Assembly (NCBI GenBank): GCA_021292105.1
Contig: CM037861.1
Span: 60,371,245 to 60,435,244, forward strand
DNA from: Anadara kagoshimensis
Taxonomy: Eukaryota; Mollusca; Bivalvia; Arcoida; Arcidae
DNA: 64,000 nucleotides
Reading direction: 5' to 3'
Under the pieces are notes generated by a model. The model saw only the letters and a list, made by a program, of their open reading frames with translations. It was not told the origin of the DNA and ran no database searches. This document shows, one piece after another, positions 54,525 to 64,000 of this stretch. Position numbers and translations under genes: made by a program. The number at the start of each line of letters is the position of its first letter. Position 1 is the first letter of the stretch.

Positions 54525-54755
54525 TTTATTGTATTATGCTATGCTATGCTATGCTATGCTATGTTATGTTATGTTGTATTATGCTATGCTATGTTATATT
54601 ATATTATATTATATTATGTTATGCTATGTTATGTTATGTAATGTTATGTTATGTTGTATTATGCTATGCTATGCTATGTTATATTATATTATGTTATGTT
54701 ATGTTATGTTATGTTATGTTATGTTATGTTATGTTATGTTATGTTATGTTATGTT
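54525..54755. repeat. TATGT/TATGC pentanucleotide repeat
   Basis: ATGTT/ATGCT pentamers with some ATATT, pure in the last 80 bp. Open frames through it are a by-product of the 5-bp period. Confidence 0.97.
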
Positions 54756-54759
54756 ATTA

Positions 54760-55125
54760 GTACGTTAGTATGTTCAAAGCAGGGTTAGCGTTGGTTCTAG
54801 TTAGACCCAAAACATTAGCGGATTTCAAAATTAAGAAGTCGTCAAATCTAAAACAAAGACAAATATTTCTAAAATGTTTTTTTACTAATCTGCTGCATAG
54901 ATTGTTTTGCATACTTATGTTAAAAAAGAAAGAATGAAAGAACATACTTTAGCAATTCTCTCTGTCTCTTACTGCTATTGAAAAACTTTAGCCAAAAAAT
55001 ATTTTTGAGACAGGCATCGTAAAAATTAGCAATTGAAAAGATTGGCAAATGGCATACCTAACCCTATTCAAAGTTTAAACTAAAACAATGGAAGGTATGT
55101 AAAATTATAAAAAAACACTAACAAT
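54760..55125. other. Intergenic DNA, nothing recognised
   Basis: No features. Confidence 0.5.
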
Positions 55126-55129
55126 TCTG

Positions 55130-55890
55130 ATAAATCAAAAATAAACATACAATTCCAATGCAAAGTACAAACTTTGAAAACTGGCAAATTAAATTATACG
55201 CAAGGACTTTCAACAGGGAAGTAAGATCAGGAGCTTCGGCAAGGTAAGCACGCCTTGTTTAGCTAGGTGTAAGCAAATTAAAGAATAAAATATATCCTTA
55301 CCTGACCTTAATGCTCTCCTCGCAAGAAGGTGCATAAGGCTGCAACACTGTCCTTCCATTTTTGTCTGTCCTTTTCTGTCACTTTGGCTGTGTTCCAACT
55401 ACTCCATCCAGTGACGTTTCTTTCTTTTTCCGTTATTCCCCTTCATGTGGACTTGGGTCTTTCCCGTTTTCTTTTTCCCTCTGACTGCCACCCCAGTGCT
55501 GTCTTGTAGTCATGTGTTCCCTCTTTCCTTAGTATGTGTCGGAGTAAGTTGTTCCACTTTCTTTTCCTGGTCTCGCAGCTATTGTTGTTAAATCTAGCTG
55601 TTGCGAATATTTTTTCATTTAGAACTCACTGTTGCCATCTTGTTCTTAATATCTTACGGAGACATTTTGTTTAGAAAGTTTCTAAGAAGTGTTCACCTTT
55701 TTTCGTTGTTTTCTACGCTTTACTTCGATAAAGCAATACTGGTCTTACTAAGGTCTCAAATAGAACTATAGCACGTAAAATATATCAAGGGTAGTCCTGG
55801 GCACATCATATTTATCAACAATGTTACAATGACGGCCATAAAACTTTTTGTGGGCCCCGGTTTGCATTATCCCTGGGTGTAAATATGTGA
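55130..55890 (-). pseudogene. RT element copy, minus strand, split by a LINE insertion
   Basis: Left part 55130-55296: AACTGGCAAATTAAATTATA, AGGGAAGTAAGATCAGGAGC, GGTAAGCACGCCTTGTTTAG. Right part 55777-55890: ACAATGACGGCCATAAAACT, TTTGCATTATCCCTGGG. A 480-bp LINE fragment with a 10-bp duplication lies between them. Confidence 0.8.
55297..55776 (-). pseudogene. 5'-truncated LINE insertion with target-site duplication
   Basis: Minus-strand reading in pieces: KCLRKILRTRWQ-like, IFATARFNNNSCETRKRKWN, LLRHILRKEGTHDYKTALGW, EGKRKRERPKST, stop, then EKERNVTGWSSWNTAKVTEK, DRQKWKDSVAALCTF. This is the C-terminus of a non-LTR element of the kind ending GRPKTTW..GWSSW..A..DR..WK..V.ALC. Frameshifts and a stop make it dead. 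It ends in AAGGTCAGGTAAGG and is flanked by AAAATATATC at 55287-55296 and 55777-55786. Confidence 0.87.
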
Positions 55891-56174
55891 AAATATAAAA
55901 AGCTAACATTTCAAGTAAATCAGTTTTATAGATGTTTCAAACTGAGCATTACTCCCCTTTGTACAAAAATATACAGTAAATTTATCAACGTCGTCTTTGT
56001 GCTAAAGTATTTTAAAGTAAAAGTTTTCGGTGCTCGCTTGTTCAAAGTTCTAGTAGCTTAACCTGTTGGTTTGCAAAATTTGTATTTTGTGTTTTAAGCA
56101 AATATTTTCTAAAAAATTGAATTATTTTAAATATGGTATGGTGTTTTACAACAGCTTTAAAGCAATTAAAGCAA

Positions 56175-56560
56175 TAAATAATTACATAATGTACCGGTGT
56201 TAATTTTACAGCACTAAACGGCCGTTTCGGAAGAATGCAATTCCTTATCAGTAATGCTTGGGCCAAAATTGTGAAACCAAAACTTTTTCAAGGGGTAAAA
56301 ATACATCCGAAAGACCAAAATATATTTAACAAAATTAGCTAAGGAGGGAGTATACCTTAGTGTTTTAGAATCTTCAGATTTCAACTTACACCAAAATCAG
56401 ACAATAGTATATTGCTGACAAAACAAAAGTATTTGTGTACTAAGTTTATGATACTCGCGGGGAACATCCACATTCACCAGTAGAGACACCGGCTAAGTGG
56501 TTTTAATTTCATATTATACCAGTGTTAATTTACAACACTAGACGGCCGTTTCGAAATAAG
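56175..56560 (-). mobile_element. Tandem pair of hammerhead elements, minus strand
   Basis: Two direct copies 324 bp apart: GCACTAAACGGCCGTTTCGG at 56211 and ACACTAGACGGCCGTTTCGA at 56535. Each is preceded by an ACCRGTGTTAATTT(T)ACA leader. The second is cut off soon after the GAAA box. Confidence 0.82.
56211..56259 (-). ncRNA. Hammerhead ribozyme remnant (core mutated)
   Basis: Minus strand: AGCATTA, CTGATAA (G8 to A), stem II GGAATTGCATTCTTCC, GAAACGGCCG, GTT instead of GTC at the cleavage site, TAGTGCT. The G8 change predicts no activity. Confidence 0.75.
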
Positions 56561-57400
56561 GAATGGGAATTATTTTGACATATTTATATGTTTTTGGTTG
56601 TGCTAAGTGTTTTGCGTTTCTTCATTTAAATACCTTCTTATAGACCATCAATAAGTAAATAAACAAATGTTGCAATAGCATGTTCAGCTTACGAGTTACT
56701 TCATCGGTATTTACGTACAGTATAGGTCCGTGGAACGAGTTCGTTCTGAATTTGCAGGATACCTTGTCCCATTATTACCTATATCGTGTATACCTCGACG
56801 ACATTTCATTCAACATATCTAGCGACTCACCAGCTGAGCTTCCACTCATTTCATCAGTTCAATGTTAAACTTTAGACATGGCTGTACTTTATGTAGGTAT
56901 ATATGTTATCTGTCCCGTTCGTCTCGATGCAATGTGATCATCAAGGCTTCAACAGTTGTCGGCTGCAACGATTTGTTTCTCATTCGTCACGATGTGGCGT
57001 GTGTCTCGAAGCTCCGACAGTTGTCAGCTGCAGCGATTTGTTCCTCATTTAAATCAATAATTATTTTACTGAAAATGAATTTTCCATTATCGAATTAAAA
57101 AAACAAGAATATCCTGCTTTTCCGGTGGCTAACATCTAAAAATCGCACCAAGTGCGCTCAAATACTAAGCAGACACAAGCATTACTTACCACCAGACATC
57201 TGCATATCCGGACAGACGGTTTTGTCCAAGACATCAAGAATAAGACAAATATGTTTCATCGATAGCTATATGCAAGTCCGTTCAGTCTTGTCCAAGACAT
57301 CTAGTGCATCAAAAATTATTCGCCTATCTGAAAACTCTTGTCCTAGATATGTGCAAGATAAATAGTACAGAAGGACCGAAATAGTCAGTCGACTGGATAC
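56560..57400. other. Intergenic DNA with a 70-bp duplication
   Basis: 56917-57055 holds two copies of a segment with GCTYCRACAGTTGTC and GCTGCARCGATTTGTT. No gene was recognised. Confidence 0.5.
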
Positions 57401-57450
57401 TAATTCGTTAGCCTAGTGTTAAATTTTCAACATGTCTGTTACTATAGTGG
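57400..57450. mobile_element. Single end of the 58 kb TIR family
   Basis: ACTAATTCGTTAGCCTAGTG plus TTAAATTTTCAACATGTCTG matches the right ends at 58521-58565 and 58740-58785. Confidence 0.6.
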
Positions 57451-57459
57451 TCTTTTTCA

Positions 57460-57785
57460 AGTACCTAATTATAATCAAACACAAAAATACCTGTTCATGT
57501 CCAAATCACAATCCCAAAAGTGAAGTAAAAACTGGCAAATTCAGGTTAGTACGTGAATGTCCACCAAGGAAGTAAGGCCTGGTACTCCGGAAGGGTAAGA
57601 ATCCCCAGTTTAGTTAGATACAACTACCATATTTAAACTCAAAATAGAATAAAAGGAACATTGCCACGTCAATATTTTCGGAATTTTTTAAAATCAATAA
57701 TACGTGTTCATTGATGATGGTCATAAAACTTTTTCATGGCCTAGAGAAGCCAAGTCTTGCAATATCCTGGGGTCAACAGTTTATT
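57460..57785 (-). pseudogene. RT element copy, minus strand
   Basis: Plus strand: CAAAAATACCTGTTCATGTC, AGTAAAAACTGGCAAATTCA, TCCACCAAGGAAGTAAGGCC, TGGTACTCCGGAAGGGTAAG, then GGTCATAAAACTTTTTCATG and GCAATATCCTGGGG. Confidence 0.82.
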
Positions 57786-57789
57786 TGTT

Positions 57790-58370
57790 TAATTGATGTT
57801 GGTTTCTTTTTATGGCAATTATATATACATGTACAGCAAATGAATCGTTGACAACAGAAAGTGGTTTTGGACACCTGGTCACAGGCTCGAAGTTGTGTTT
57901 AATACCATTTTCTTTTAGTATTAGAAATTTGTCAGAATATTTGTTATGCAATTCACATAACCAGCTATCAATTAGAAGTATAAAAAAGGTTGAGTTGATG
58001 GACACAGAAATTGTCAGTTTGAAGTGAAATGGTAAAAAATTTACAGAATATGCTAACTTTTTTAAATACAATTTTCAGCAGAGATTGACATTTTACATTA
58101 GGTCATTTTCTTACATAATGATACCACTGGAAAAAATTGTATAGTTTTGGAACATGTGGCTACAATCTCTGGAAAAATAATGAATATGATTTAACGAATT
58201 GGTGCCGAATCGACCAACTAATCTCGTCCCCTCATTACCTGTACCTCTTCAGTTGCTAAATATCTCTTTGTAGCTTTTTGACCACTAGTTATTACCTCGT
58301 ACTTTGGCCACTTGGCAGTAGATCTTGACCATTTTTTCCTTAGCTGAGTGTTAAATTTTCCACTCGTCAG
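57790..58370. other. Intergenic DNA, nothing recognised
   Basis: ORFs of 71 and 96 codons on opposite strands (57781-58071) show no family features. Confidence 0.5.
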
Positions 58371-58822
58371 TACAGTACAAAACTGTTGAAAGATTAACAC
58401 TGAACAAACTAAAAATAGTCGACACTCGGTTATGAAATGGTCAATATGTGGGTAGCTAGTTGTCGAAAAATGTCAAAAATGAATTAAGGTGGACGTGGGG
58501 CCGTGATAAACCGCCAATTCGGCATTAATTCGTTAGCTCATTGTTAAACGTTTGAAAGGTCTGTATGTAAAATAAAACAAAAAAGCCATCATGTAAAGGC
58601 ATGTCGAAAGTTTAACATCGAGCTAATGAATGATTAACTAATGACCAAAAAGCTGTCAATATATAGACAACAGCTACAGAAAGGTTATCGAGATACGTAA
58701 AGCTAACGAGGAACCAAAATCAGCTGTCAAATAGGCACTAATTCGTTAGCCTAGTGTTAACTTTCGACAGGTATGTAGAGTATGTAAAATAAAACAAAAA
58801 CCATCATGTAGTTAGTTTGTTT
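58371..58822. mobile_element. Two tandem TIR elements, one with a satellite-like unit
   Basis: Element 1 (58371-58565) and element 2 (58598-58785) each start with TGTTGAAAGATTAACACTGA / CATGTCGAAAGTTTAACATC. They end with the inverse (TTCGTTAGCYYAGTGTTAA plus CTTTCGACAGGT). Each is followed by TGTAAAATAAAACAAAAA and CCATCATGTA, so the pair arose by tandem duplication. Element 2 holds AAAGCTAACGAGGAACCAAA plus ATCAGCTGTC at 58698, matching the 35-bp satellite unit. Confidence 0.8.
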
Positions 58823-58984
58823 TATATCTTTATTTCAACATAATGATGATTGGATGCATAAACTGTATAAAGAGTTCTTTTATTATTAATTATAAATACA
58901 GACTGCAATCTTATGTCACAAAAATATCACAGGTATATTATAACAGAGTCTGCTTTAAATTACGTCCTATGCTATAACAATAAT

Positions 58985-59340
58985 AATGGCGAACCTAGAA
59001 AGGGGGTTTCGGGGAGTCGGGGCACTATATATCTGTCCAGTGTGTGTGTGGTGTGTGTGTGTGTGTGTGTTGTGTGTGTGTGTGCTTTAAATTACGCCCT
59101 ATGGGGTGGGCGTCCGGGGGTTGGAAACCCCTTTATTTCTGTCCATGGTGTGCGTGTGTGTGGTTTTTACTTTCTCATATTGCAGGAATTTGCGGGATTT
59201 TATTCTACATTTTAAAAAATACTTATGAGGGGTGGCGGGTGCATGCCACCAGCCCCCTTCCCCAACTTGATGTGTCTTCAGTGTGCGTTCTTCAGTATCA
59301 ACCAAAATTGAATACATTTTCCAAAATCACTGGTTAAGCC
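58985..59340. repeat. G-rich dispersed repeat with (GT)n
   Basis: AAATTACGYCCTATG occurs twice (58957 and 59089) around a GT-rich microsatellite at 59040-59083. GGGGGTTGGAAACCCCTTTA and TTTCTGTCCATG relate it to 21200-21290. Confidence 0.65.
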
Positions 59341-59609
59341 ACTGAACAATACACAGATTCATAATCATTCCGTAAGACTTTATTTAAATTTGACAACATG
59401 TTTTTTTTTAATGTACATTTTGTATCAAAATTAAAAACATAGAAATTTCATCAGAAACATAACAGTTATTTAATATAAAATATGATTAAAAAATGTCTGC
59501 AAAGTAACAAAACTGTTACAGAAACAACCTACTGTTGCCACAGAAACGGATATACTTCCAACGAAATTGTAATATATCATTACTTGTAAATTTAATCATT
59601 AAATGCGTC

Positions 59610-60045
59610 CAAAAATGTATGTTGCCATATACCCTTTTTTAAAATGTTTTAATGATTGTTTTAAATGGCCCTTGTTTGAACTGAAAGTAAATGAAAGTGT
59701 TCCAATTTTATTCCAATTTTTTTTTTTTTAAATCAACCAAAATCAGATTTTCAAAAAATGCGAATTGTAAATACAACCATTTCACTATCTAGAGTCGGCG
59801 TTTATAGTGCTATAACTTCCATTTCGTACAAAGCAAATTAACCATAACGCTAGCGGACACCATTCAGATTGCTTCAACGACATTGGAAGTTATAGAACTG
59901 CCATGTACCCTTTTTTAAATTTTAGCTAAAAATACATTAAAAAAAGGTATATGACAATACCATTTTAATGCAGTTTATGATTAACTAAAAAGATATATGA
60001 CGGGAACTATAAATGCCGTTTCTAGACAGCCAATGGTGAAGTAGA
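59610..60045. mobile_element. Palindromic AT-rich element
   Basis: The outer blocks ACCATTTCACTATCTAGAG...TTTATAGTGCTATAACTTCC (59775-59820) and GGAACTATAAATGCCGTTTC...CAGCCAATGGTGAAGT (60003-60045) are inverted. ATACCCTTTTTTAAA / AAAAAAAGGTATATG pairs occur inside. Confidence 0.55.
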
Positions 60046-60049
60046 AGCA

Positions 60050-60755
60050 GGTTATATAGTATTCATTGATATAAACCAATACCAACCCCTCAGAAGACAA
60101 TATTATATTAAATTAAAACATTTTGATTTAAATAATATTTTGATTTTGGTAAAACAGGTGTCGTGTTCGGGAAATTGCATAACCAATAACATTTTGTGAC
60201 ATGGCATGTTAATTTAAATTGTAAAAATGAAATGACAACAAACTTGAATCAAGTTAACCAAGCATCTTCTCACTAAATATTTTCCACATCACAGATTTAT
60301 ATTTATGCAAGGGAATAATAGACACCTTTCTTTAAAAAATTAAGACTATGATGCCATTTTATACATGCATGCGCAGATATGTCATATATTAATTTGTTTG
60401 TAATTTTCTGAATGAAATGATCCATGATCATTTAGAAAATTAAAAAAAAATTACAACAAGACAGATCGGCTTATACAAATAATTTGAAACGGTTTGTAAA
60501 TTTTAGTCCTGCATAGATTAACAGAAAGGCACGTCTACAAGCACCGGAAACTACTTCTGCGCATGCCTAGAACGTCTTTACGTTTTGGAAGACATTAAAT
60601 AAATCATTAAATCATTGCATGTCTCGTGAAAAGTTAAACTTGTGTAAACCAGGAGTGCATTTCACATGCTTAGGAAAACGTTCTATCCTAAGTGTGTTGA
60701 AGAAATAAAAAATTTCCTTGATTTGTTTCACAAAATTTTAAATTCTAATTTTAGA
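60050..60755. other. AT-rich intergenic DNA, nothing recognised
   Basis: No features apart from short ORFs. Confidence 0.5.
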
Positions 60756-60759
60756 AATG

Positions 60760-60905
60760 TTGCAAGTTCAAATAAAAACAACGTACCAATCCATGTCTAT
60801 TCCAAAATTCCAAAGCAAAATAAAAACTCTGAAGCTGGCAAATTAGGTTAAACACGCGAATTTCCCACACGAAAGCGAGACCGGGTGCTCCGGAAGGGAA
60901 AGCTT
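60760..60905 (-). mobile_element. 3' UTR fragment of the RT element family, minus strand
   Basis: AACAACGTACCAATCCATGT, ACTCTGAAGCTGGCAAATTA, ACCGGGTGCTCCGGAAGGGA. Confidence 0.83.
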
Positions 60906-61740
60906 AGGAAATGAACATAGGAAAAACATAAACATAGGTTACGTACGTGAAAAGCGCCCAGATCTCTATGTCATTGTTTAAAATACTTGTATGTGTACGA
61001 ATGCATATAGTACACCCACCTCAAGTATCTATGTTCCCTTTCCCGACAATGGCTGCTTATTTCTAAAAAAAATCTTTCAAATAGTAACCTATTTTAGCCA
61101 TTTAATAATACTTTCACTGATAGTATTATATATTTACAAATATTGAAAATTTGGTCAGTAGTAATATTTAATAAATTATACCCAGACTTAATTGAAGATG
61201 TACCCTGATCAGTCAGATATCATTGGCGTCACATGAATTCAGCATGTTCTTAATTGTTTTTTTTTTAAATTACATTTTAGAAAATGACGGTAATGAGAGC
61301 AATTATGGTCCCGAGTCATGACAAGAATGGTTTTTAAAATTTGACTAGATATTCATGATACAATTACTGTTATTTGATTTTACAGTCATTTTTCGCTTAT
61401 AATACAAGTATATTTTACACTATTTTTATCCTATAAAAACTAGCAAAAATAAAAAAGAAATCCACTTTTATTTATATATCTGAGTTGGACAAAAAATTAA
61501 TGCAACCCGTTCAAAAATGCATTTTTTAAATATAAAAACCGTTGAAAAGGTTCTTTTTTCAAAAGTTTTGTTTTAAATCTGCAATGAAATGGATAACGTT
61601 ATTATTCCAGCAAATGAAATGAAGTAACATAAAATTTGAACCCGATTTTGAATTTCAAAATTTCAAATTGAAAAAGTACAAAAAAGGACAAGTTTTTGTG
61701 CGTAAAAACATATCAAAAAATTTACAATTGTCAGTATTTG
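60905..61740. other. AT-rich intergenic DNA, nothing recognised
   Basis: No ORF or repeat of note downstream of GPCR copy 2. Confidence 0.5.
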
Positions 61741-61744
61741 TATT

Positions 61745-61895
61745 TAATCTTTAAGCGAACCTTTTCCAAATTTTCGATCTGCGTGTCTTCATTTACTGGC
61801 TTGTACAACTGGCTCATTTCATATCCTCCGATGCTCATGCGCGATGACCTAGATACATCGGACAGAATTGATTTTCCGATAATCGTCTGAAAACT
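61745..61895 (-). pseudogene. Orphaned C-terminal tail of GPCR copy 2
   Basis: In the same frame as the main ORF but past its stop: GKSILSDVSRSSRMSIGGYE, MSQLYKPVNEDTQIENLEK. It parallels copy 1 GFHSDGSRSQRLSNGGYELN and QTYKPVNEEKQIEKEK. Conserved protein-level similarity suggests the disruption is recent. Confidence 0.8.
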
Positions 61896-62876
61896 TTAAC
61901 AATGTTTTAAACTTTCTTCAACGGCAGTATAAATGAGGAAATTCACTGATGAGTTTGTCACAAATAAAGTATTGCTGACTGCCAGCCATTCAACATGACA
62001 ATTCCGTTGATAAAAAACAAATTGAGCAAATAAACCCGGCGTTTGACAAAGTATAAAAACAACAACTATTAACACCAGAACGAGGCTCAAATTGGCTTCA
62101 CTATCTTCTTGAATATTAGTTCCTGCGCGTCGTTCACGCATGCGCATTAATTCTTTGATAATTAAAATATTTAGCACTGATAATAAAGTTAAGGGTATTA
62201 TATAAATAATGATTGCGTACATCCAAACCATGTACACTGTCACATACATATAACTCTCACCAAATGCTGTATTCACCAATACAAAACACGAACCTTCTAC
62301 TGAGTTATGTGGGCAAGGCGTCTTAGCGCGAGTTGCCAGTGCTCGCGGAATGTTATAAATAACGGCAATTATTGAAATAGAAATTAATGAAACCCAGGTT
62401 TTACGTTTTGTGCAAATCCTTGTGGCTATAAATGGATGACATATCGCTATATACCGCTCCACGGACACAAAAACCGTTATCCAAACATTACACAATTGAA
62501 TTGTCATGACTATATAATTCACTGCTGTGTAGATATTTGGGTATATAACATCTTTGAAGACATACATTTCAGGGTGGAACAAAGCAATAGTAAATGGACT
62601 TATAGCGACACACGCCACAATGATAATTCCAGTATCTGTTATAACCAAAGCACGGAGAAACAAAATCGTCGTGGACTGCATTTCCCGTCGCCATAGGACC
62701 ACCATTGTTAGTATATTCCCAATAACTCCAAATAAGGATATTATAGGCAACAGGATTCCCATGAAAACATATTGCAGTTGAAAAGCTTCCCATAATGCCG
62801 TGTCATTTCCGTTATCCTGTAGATACTCGCCTCCATATGTCATATTAATCGCAAAGTTTACCTCGTGAACTCCCAT
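61896..62876 (-). CDS. FMRFamide-receptor-like GPCR, copy 2, tail truncated
   Basis: A 326-aa ORF, ATG at 62876. The extracellular N-terminus carries two N-glycosylation sites (NMT, NDT). TM1 has GNILTMVVLW, TM3 ends ERYIAICHPF, then IPLTLLSVLNILIIKELMRM (TM5), GTNIQEDSEANLSLVLVLIV, CQTPG in TM6 and NFLIY in TM7. It is nearly identical to copy 1 over long runs, especially TM1, TM3-TM4 and TM6. After NFLIYTA the reading becomes VEESLKHC and stops at TAA (61896-61898), while copy 1 continues AGRKFRKILFKIF. A missing base near 61918-61922 explains this, and one extra base further on restores the frame. The old tail (SIGGYEMSQLYKPVNE) is still readable to about 61745. As it stands the product would lack helix 8 and the tail. 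Such receptors couple to G proteins at the plasma membrane and bind RFamide-type peptides; the ligand is inferred. Confidence 0.85.
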   Translation of the reverse strand: MGVHEVNFAINMTYGGEYLQDNGNDTALWEAFQLQYVFMGILLPIISLFGVIGNILTMVVLWRREMQSTTILFLRALVITDTGIIIVACVAISPFTIALFHPEMYVFKDVIYPNIYTAVNYIVMTIQLCNVWITVFVSVERYIAICHPFIATRICTKRKTWVSLISISIIAVIYNIPRALATRAKTPCPHNSVEGSCFVLVNTAFGESYMYVTVYMVWMYAIIIYIIPLTLLSVLNILIIKELMRMRERRAGTNIQEDSEANLSLVLVLIVVVFILCQTPGLFAQFVFYQRNCHVEWLAVSNTLFVTNSSVNFLIYTAVEESLKHC

Positions 62877-62879
62877 GTT

Positions 62880-64000
62880 TTATTTATTTTTAAATTTACT
62901 TAACTTTCTTCAACACACAATTCGTACTTGTAAAAACATCCTGGTATCATCGAATATTCAAAATTGTGAATCACATTGTTATATATATCCGTTGTTTTCC
63001 ATTTTGAATGTTTGTATTAAAATTGTTTGTTCATTACTCGTATTTAAGGTTTCCTTACTTCCCAGAAATCTCCAAAGGCAATTCTATAACTTTAATGGTT
63101 TTTGTTAAATCTGCAAAAAGAATTAAAAACATAAAAGTTACAAAGTTATAAAGAATTTGAGACGAACTCAATCGTATAAAATAACTACCAAAGATTCTGC
63201 GTAAATGTAATACGTCCCTATAATGTTACCTCTTCTTTGTTGTGGACACCTTCAGCCATAGTTATGTGTAAAACTCCAACAACTTTTGTTTAAAGTACAA
63301 CTTTATGTGCAAAATTCCTACAGCTTTTGTTTGAAATAAAACTAAGTTTATTTTCTTTTTTTTATCATTTTATATAAAGACGAAGAGCGTCGAAGTGTTT
63401 ATATATAAAGTTTTTACACTGCAGGTCGTTAAGTATCTCTGAACACATGGCTTAGAAACCAGCACCATATCATTACTATGATTGAATCATGCTAAGCTTT
63501 CAGTTGTATTGTTAACACTTTTATTGCTAAAGTGGCCAGGTGCTCTTAATCAAATTTGCTATGTCCAACAGGTATTCAAAAAACCCTGTACCTTTGAGAA
63601 ATAACTCTGCAATAAAACCCAATTCCTATAGTAGAAATGCAATTAAATTCCAAAAGAAAAGTTTAACCAGTGCCAATTTAATGGCGTTACATTTTAACGT
63701 AGTCCATACATATAAAAAGAAAGAATATTGACAAATCACAGAAAGGTCAAAGGCAGTGGCATTTGACACATGCATATAAAAATTTAAGTTATGTAATTCG
63801 GAAAAAAATTTCGCGATCATTTCATTTTCGAATAACTTCGCCAATGTAACAAGGCGCGAAAAGAAAACCTGAACTTTGAAAACTTAATTGATATGATTCA
63901 AGTGCATTTGTATTAAAAGTACGCAAATATCTTGATATGACGACTCTTGTGAATAAAATCAGATTTACAGTATAATTGCAATAACTTAAGGATGTAAGGA
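62880..64000. other. Intergenic DNA upstream of GPCR copy 2
   Basis: A two-copy direct repeat of about 40 bp (ATGTGYAAAAYTCC, ACAGCTTTTGTTTGAA) lies at 63264-63345. Nothing else was recognised, and no clear similarity to the upstream region of GPCR copy 1 was seen. Confidence 0.5.

Noticed and set aside
54475-54768. Overlapping 88- and 97-codon ORFs rich in CYVML
   Set aside because: They are translations of a pentanucleotide microsatellite.

Overview
The window looks like AT-rich nuclear DNA from a marine invertebrate, most likely a mollusc and probably a bivalve. The grounds are intron-containing genes, tRNA-derived SINEs, many palindromic MITE-like elements, satellites and microsatellites, and neuropeptide-type GPCRs of a lophotrochozoan FMRFamide-receptor-like kind. 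Nothing bacterial, plasmid-like or CRISPR-like is present. Species assignment is inference.

Only three loci look like host genes, all on the minus strand. (1) 13533-16026 is a three-exon gene for a four-transmembrane claudin/PMP22-like protein of 213 aa, with phase-consistent splice sites and a poly(A) signal. (2) 33241-34369 and (3) 61745-62876 are two closely related rhodopsin-family receptors in the same orientation about 27 kb apart, so probably a tandem duplication. Each carries a different small indel: copy 1 near TM1, where an alternative ATG keeps a 361-aa seven-helix ORF, and copy 2 just after TM7, removing the cytoplasmic tail.

The rest is mobile and repetitive DNA. 0-12.5 kb: a broken LINE end, a 35-bp satellite, a 1.3-1.8 kb repeat present as two inverted arms around 5.7 kb, a 49-bp higher-order tandem array and a near-perfect hairpin of about 190 bp. 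12.5-24.8 kb: the claudin-like gene, a 4.4 kb nested inverted-repeat element and a 34-copy 24-bp satellite. 26-35 kb: SINEs and MITEs around receptor copy 1. 37-50 kb and 55-61 kb: degraded copies of one reverse-transcriptase element, mostly 5'-truncated, mixed with a roughly 450-bp tandem repeat and a family carrying type I hammerhead ribozymes. 44.5-45.0 kb: a GC-rich TIR element.

The most notable system is the hammerhead family. At least six copies are recognisable. Three keep the catalytic core (41058-41104, 47127-47172, 50029-50073) and have a very short self-complementary or nearly self-complementary stem III. Two loci hold direct tandem ribozyme repeats spaced 339 and 324 bp, the arrangement known from Penelope-like elements and retrozymes. 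One intact copy was later split by a TA-flanked Tc1/mariner-type MITE. All calls come from reading the sequence; no database search was run.
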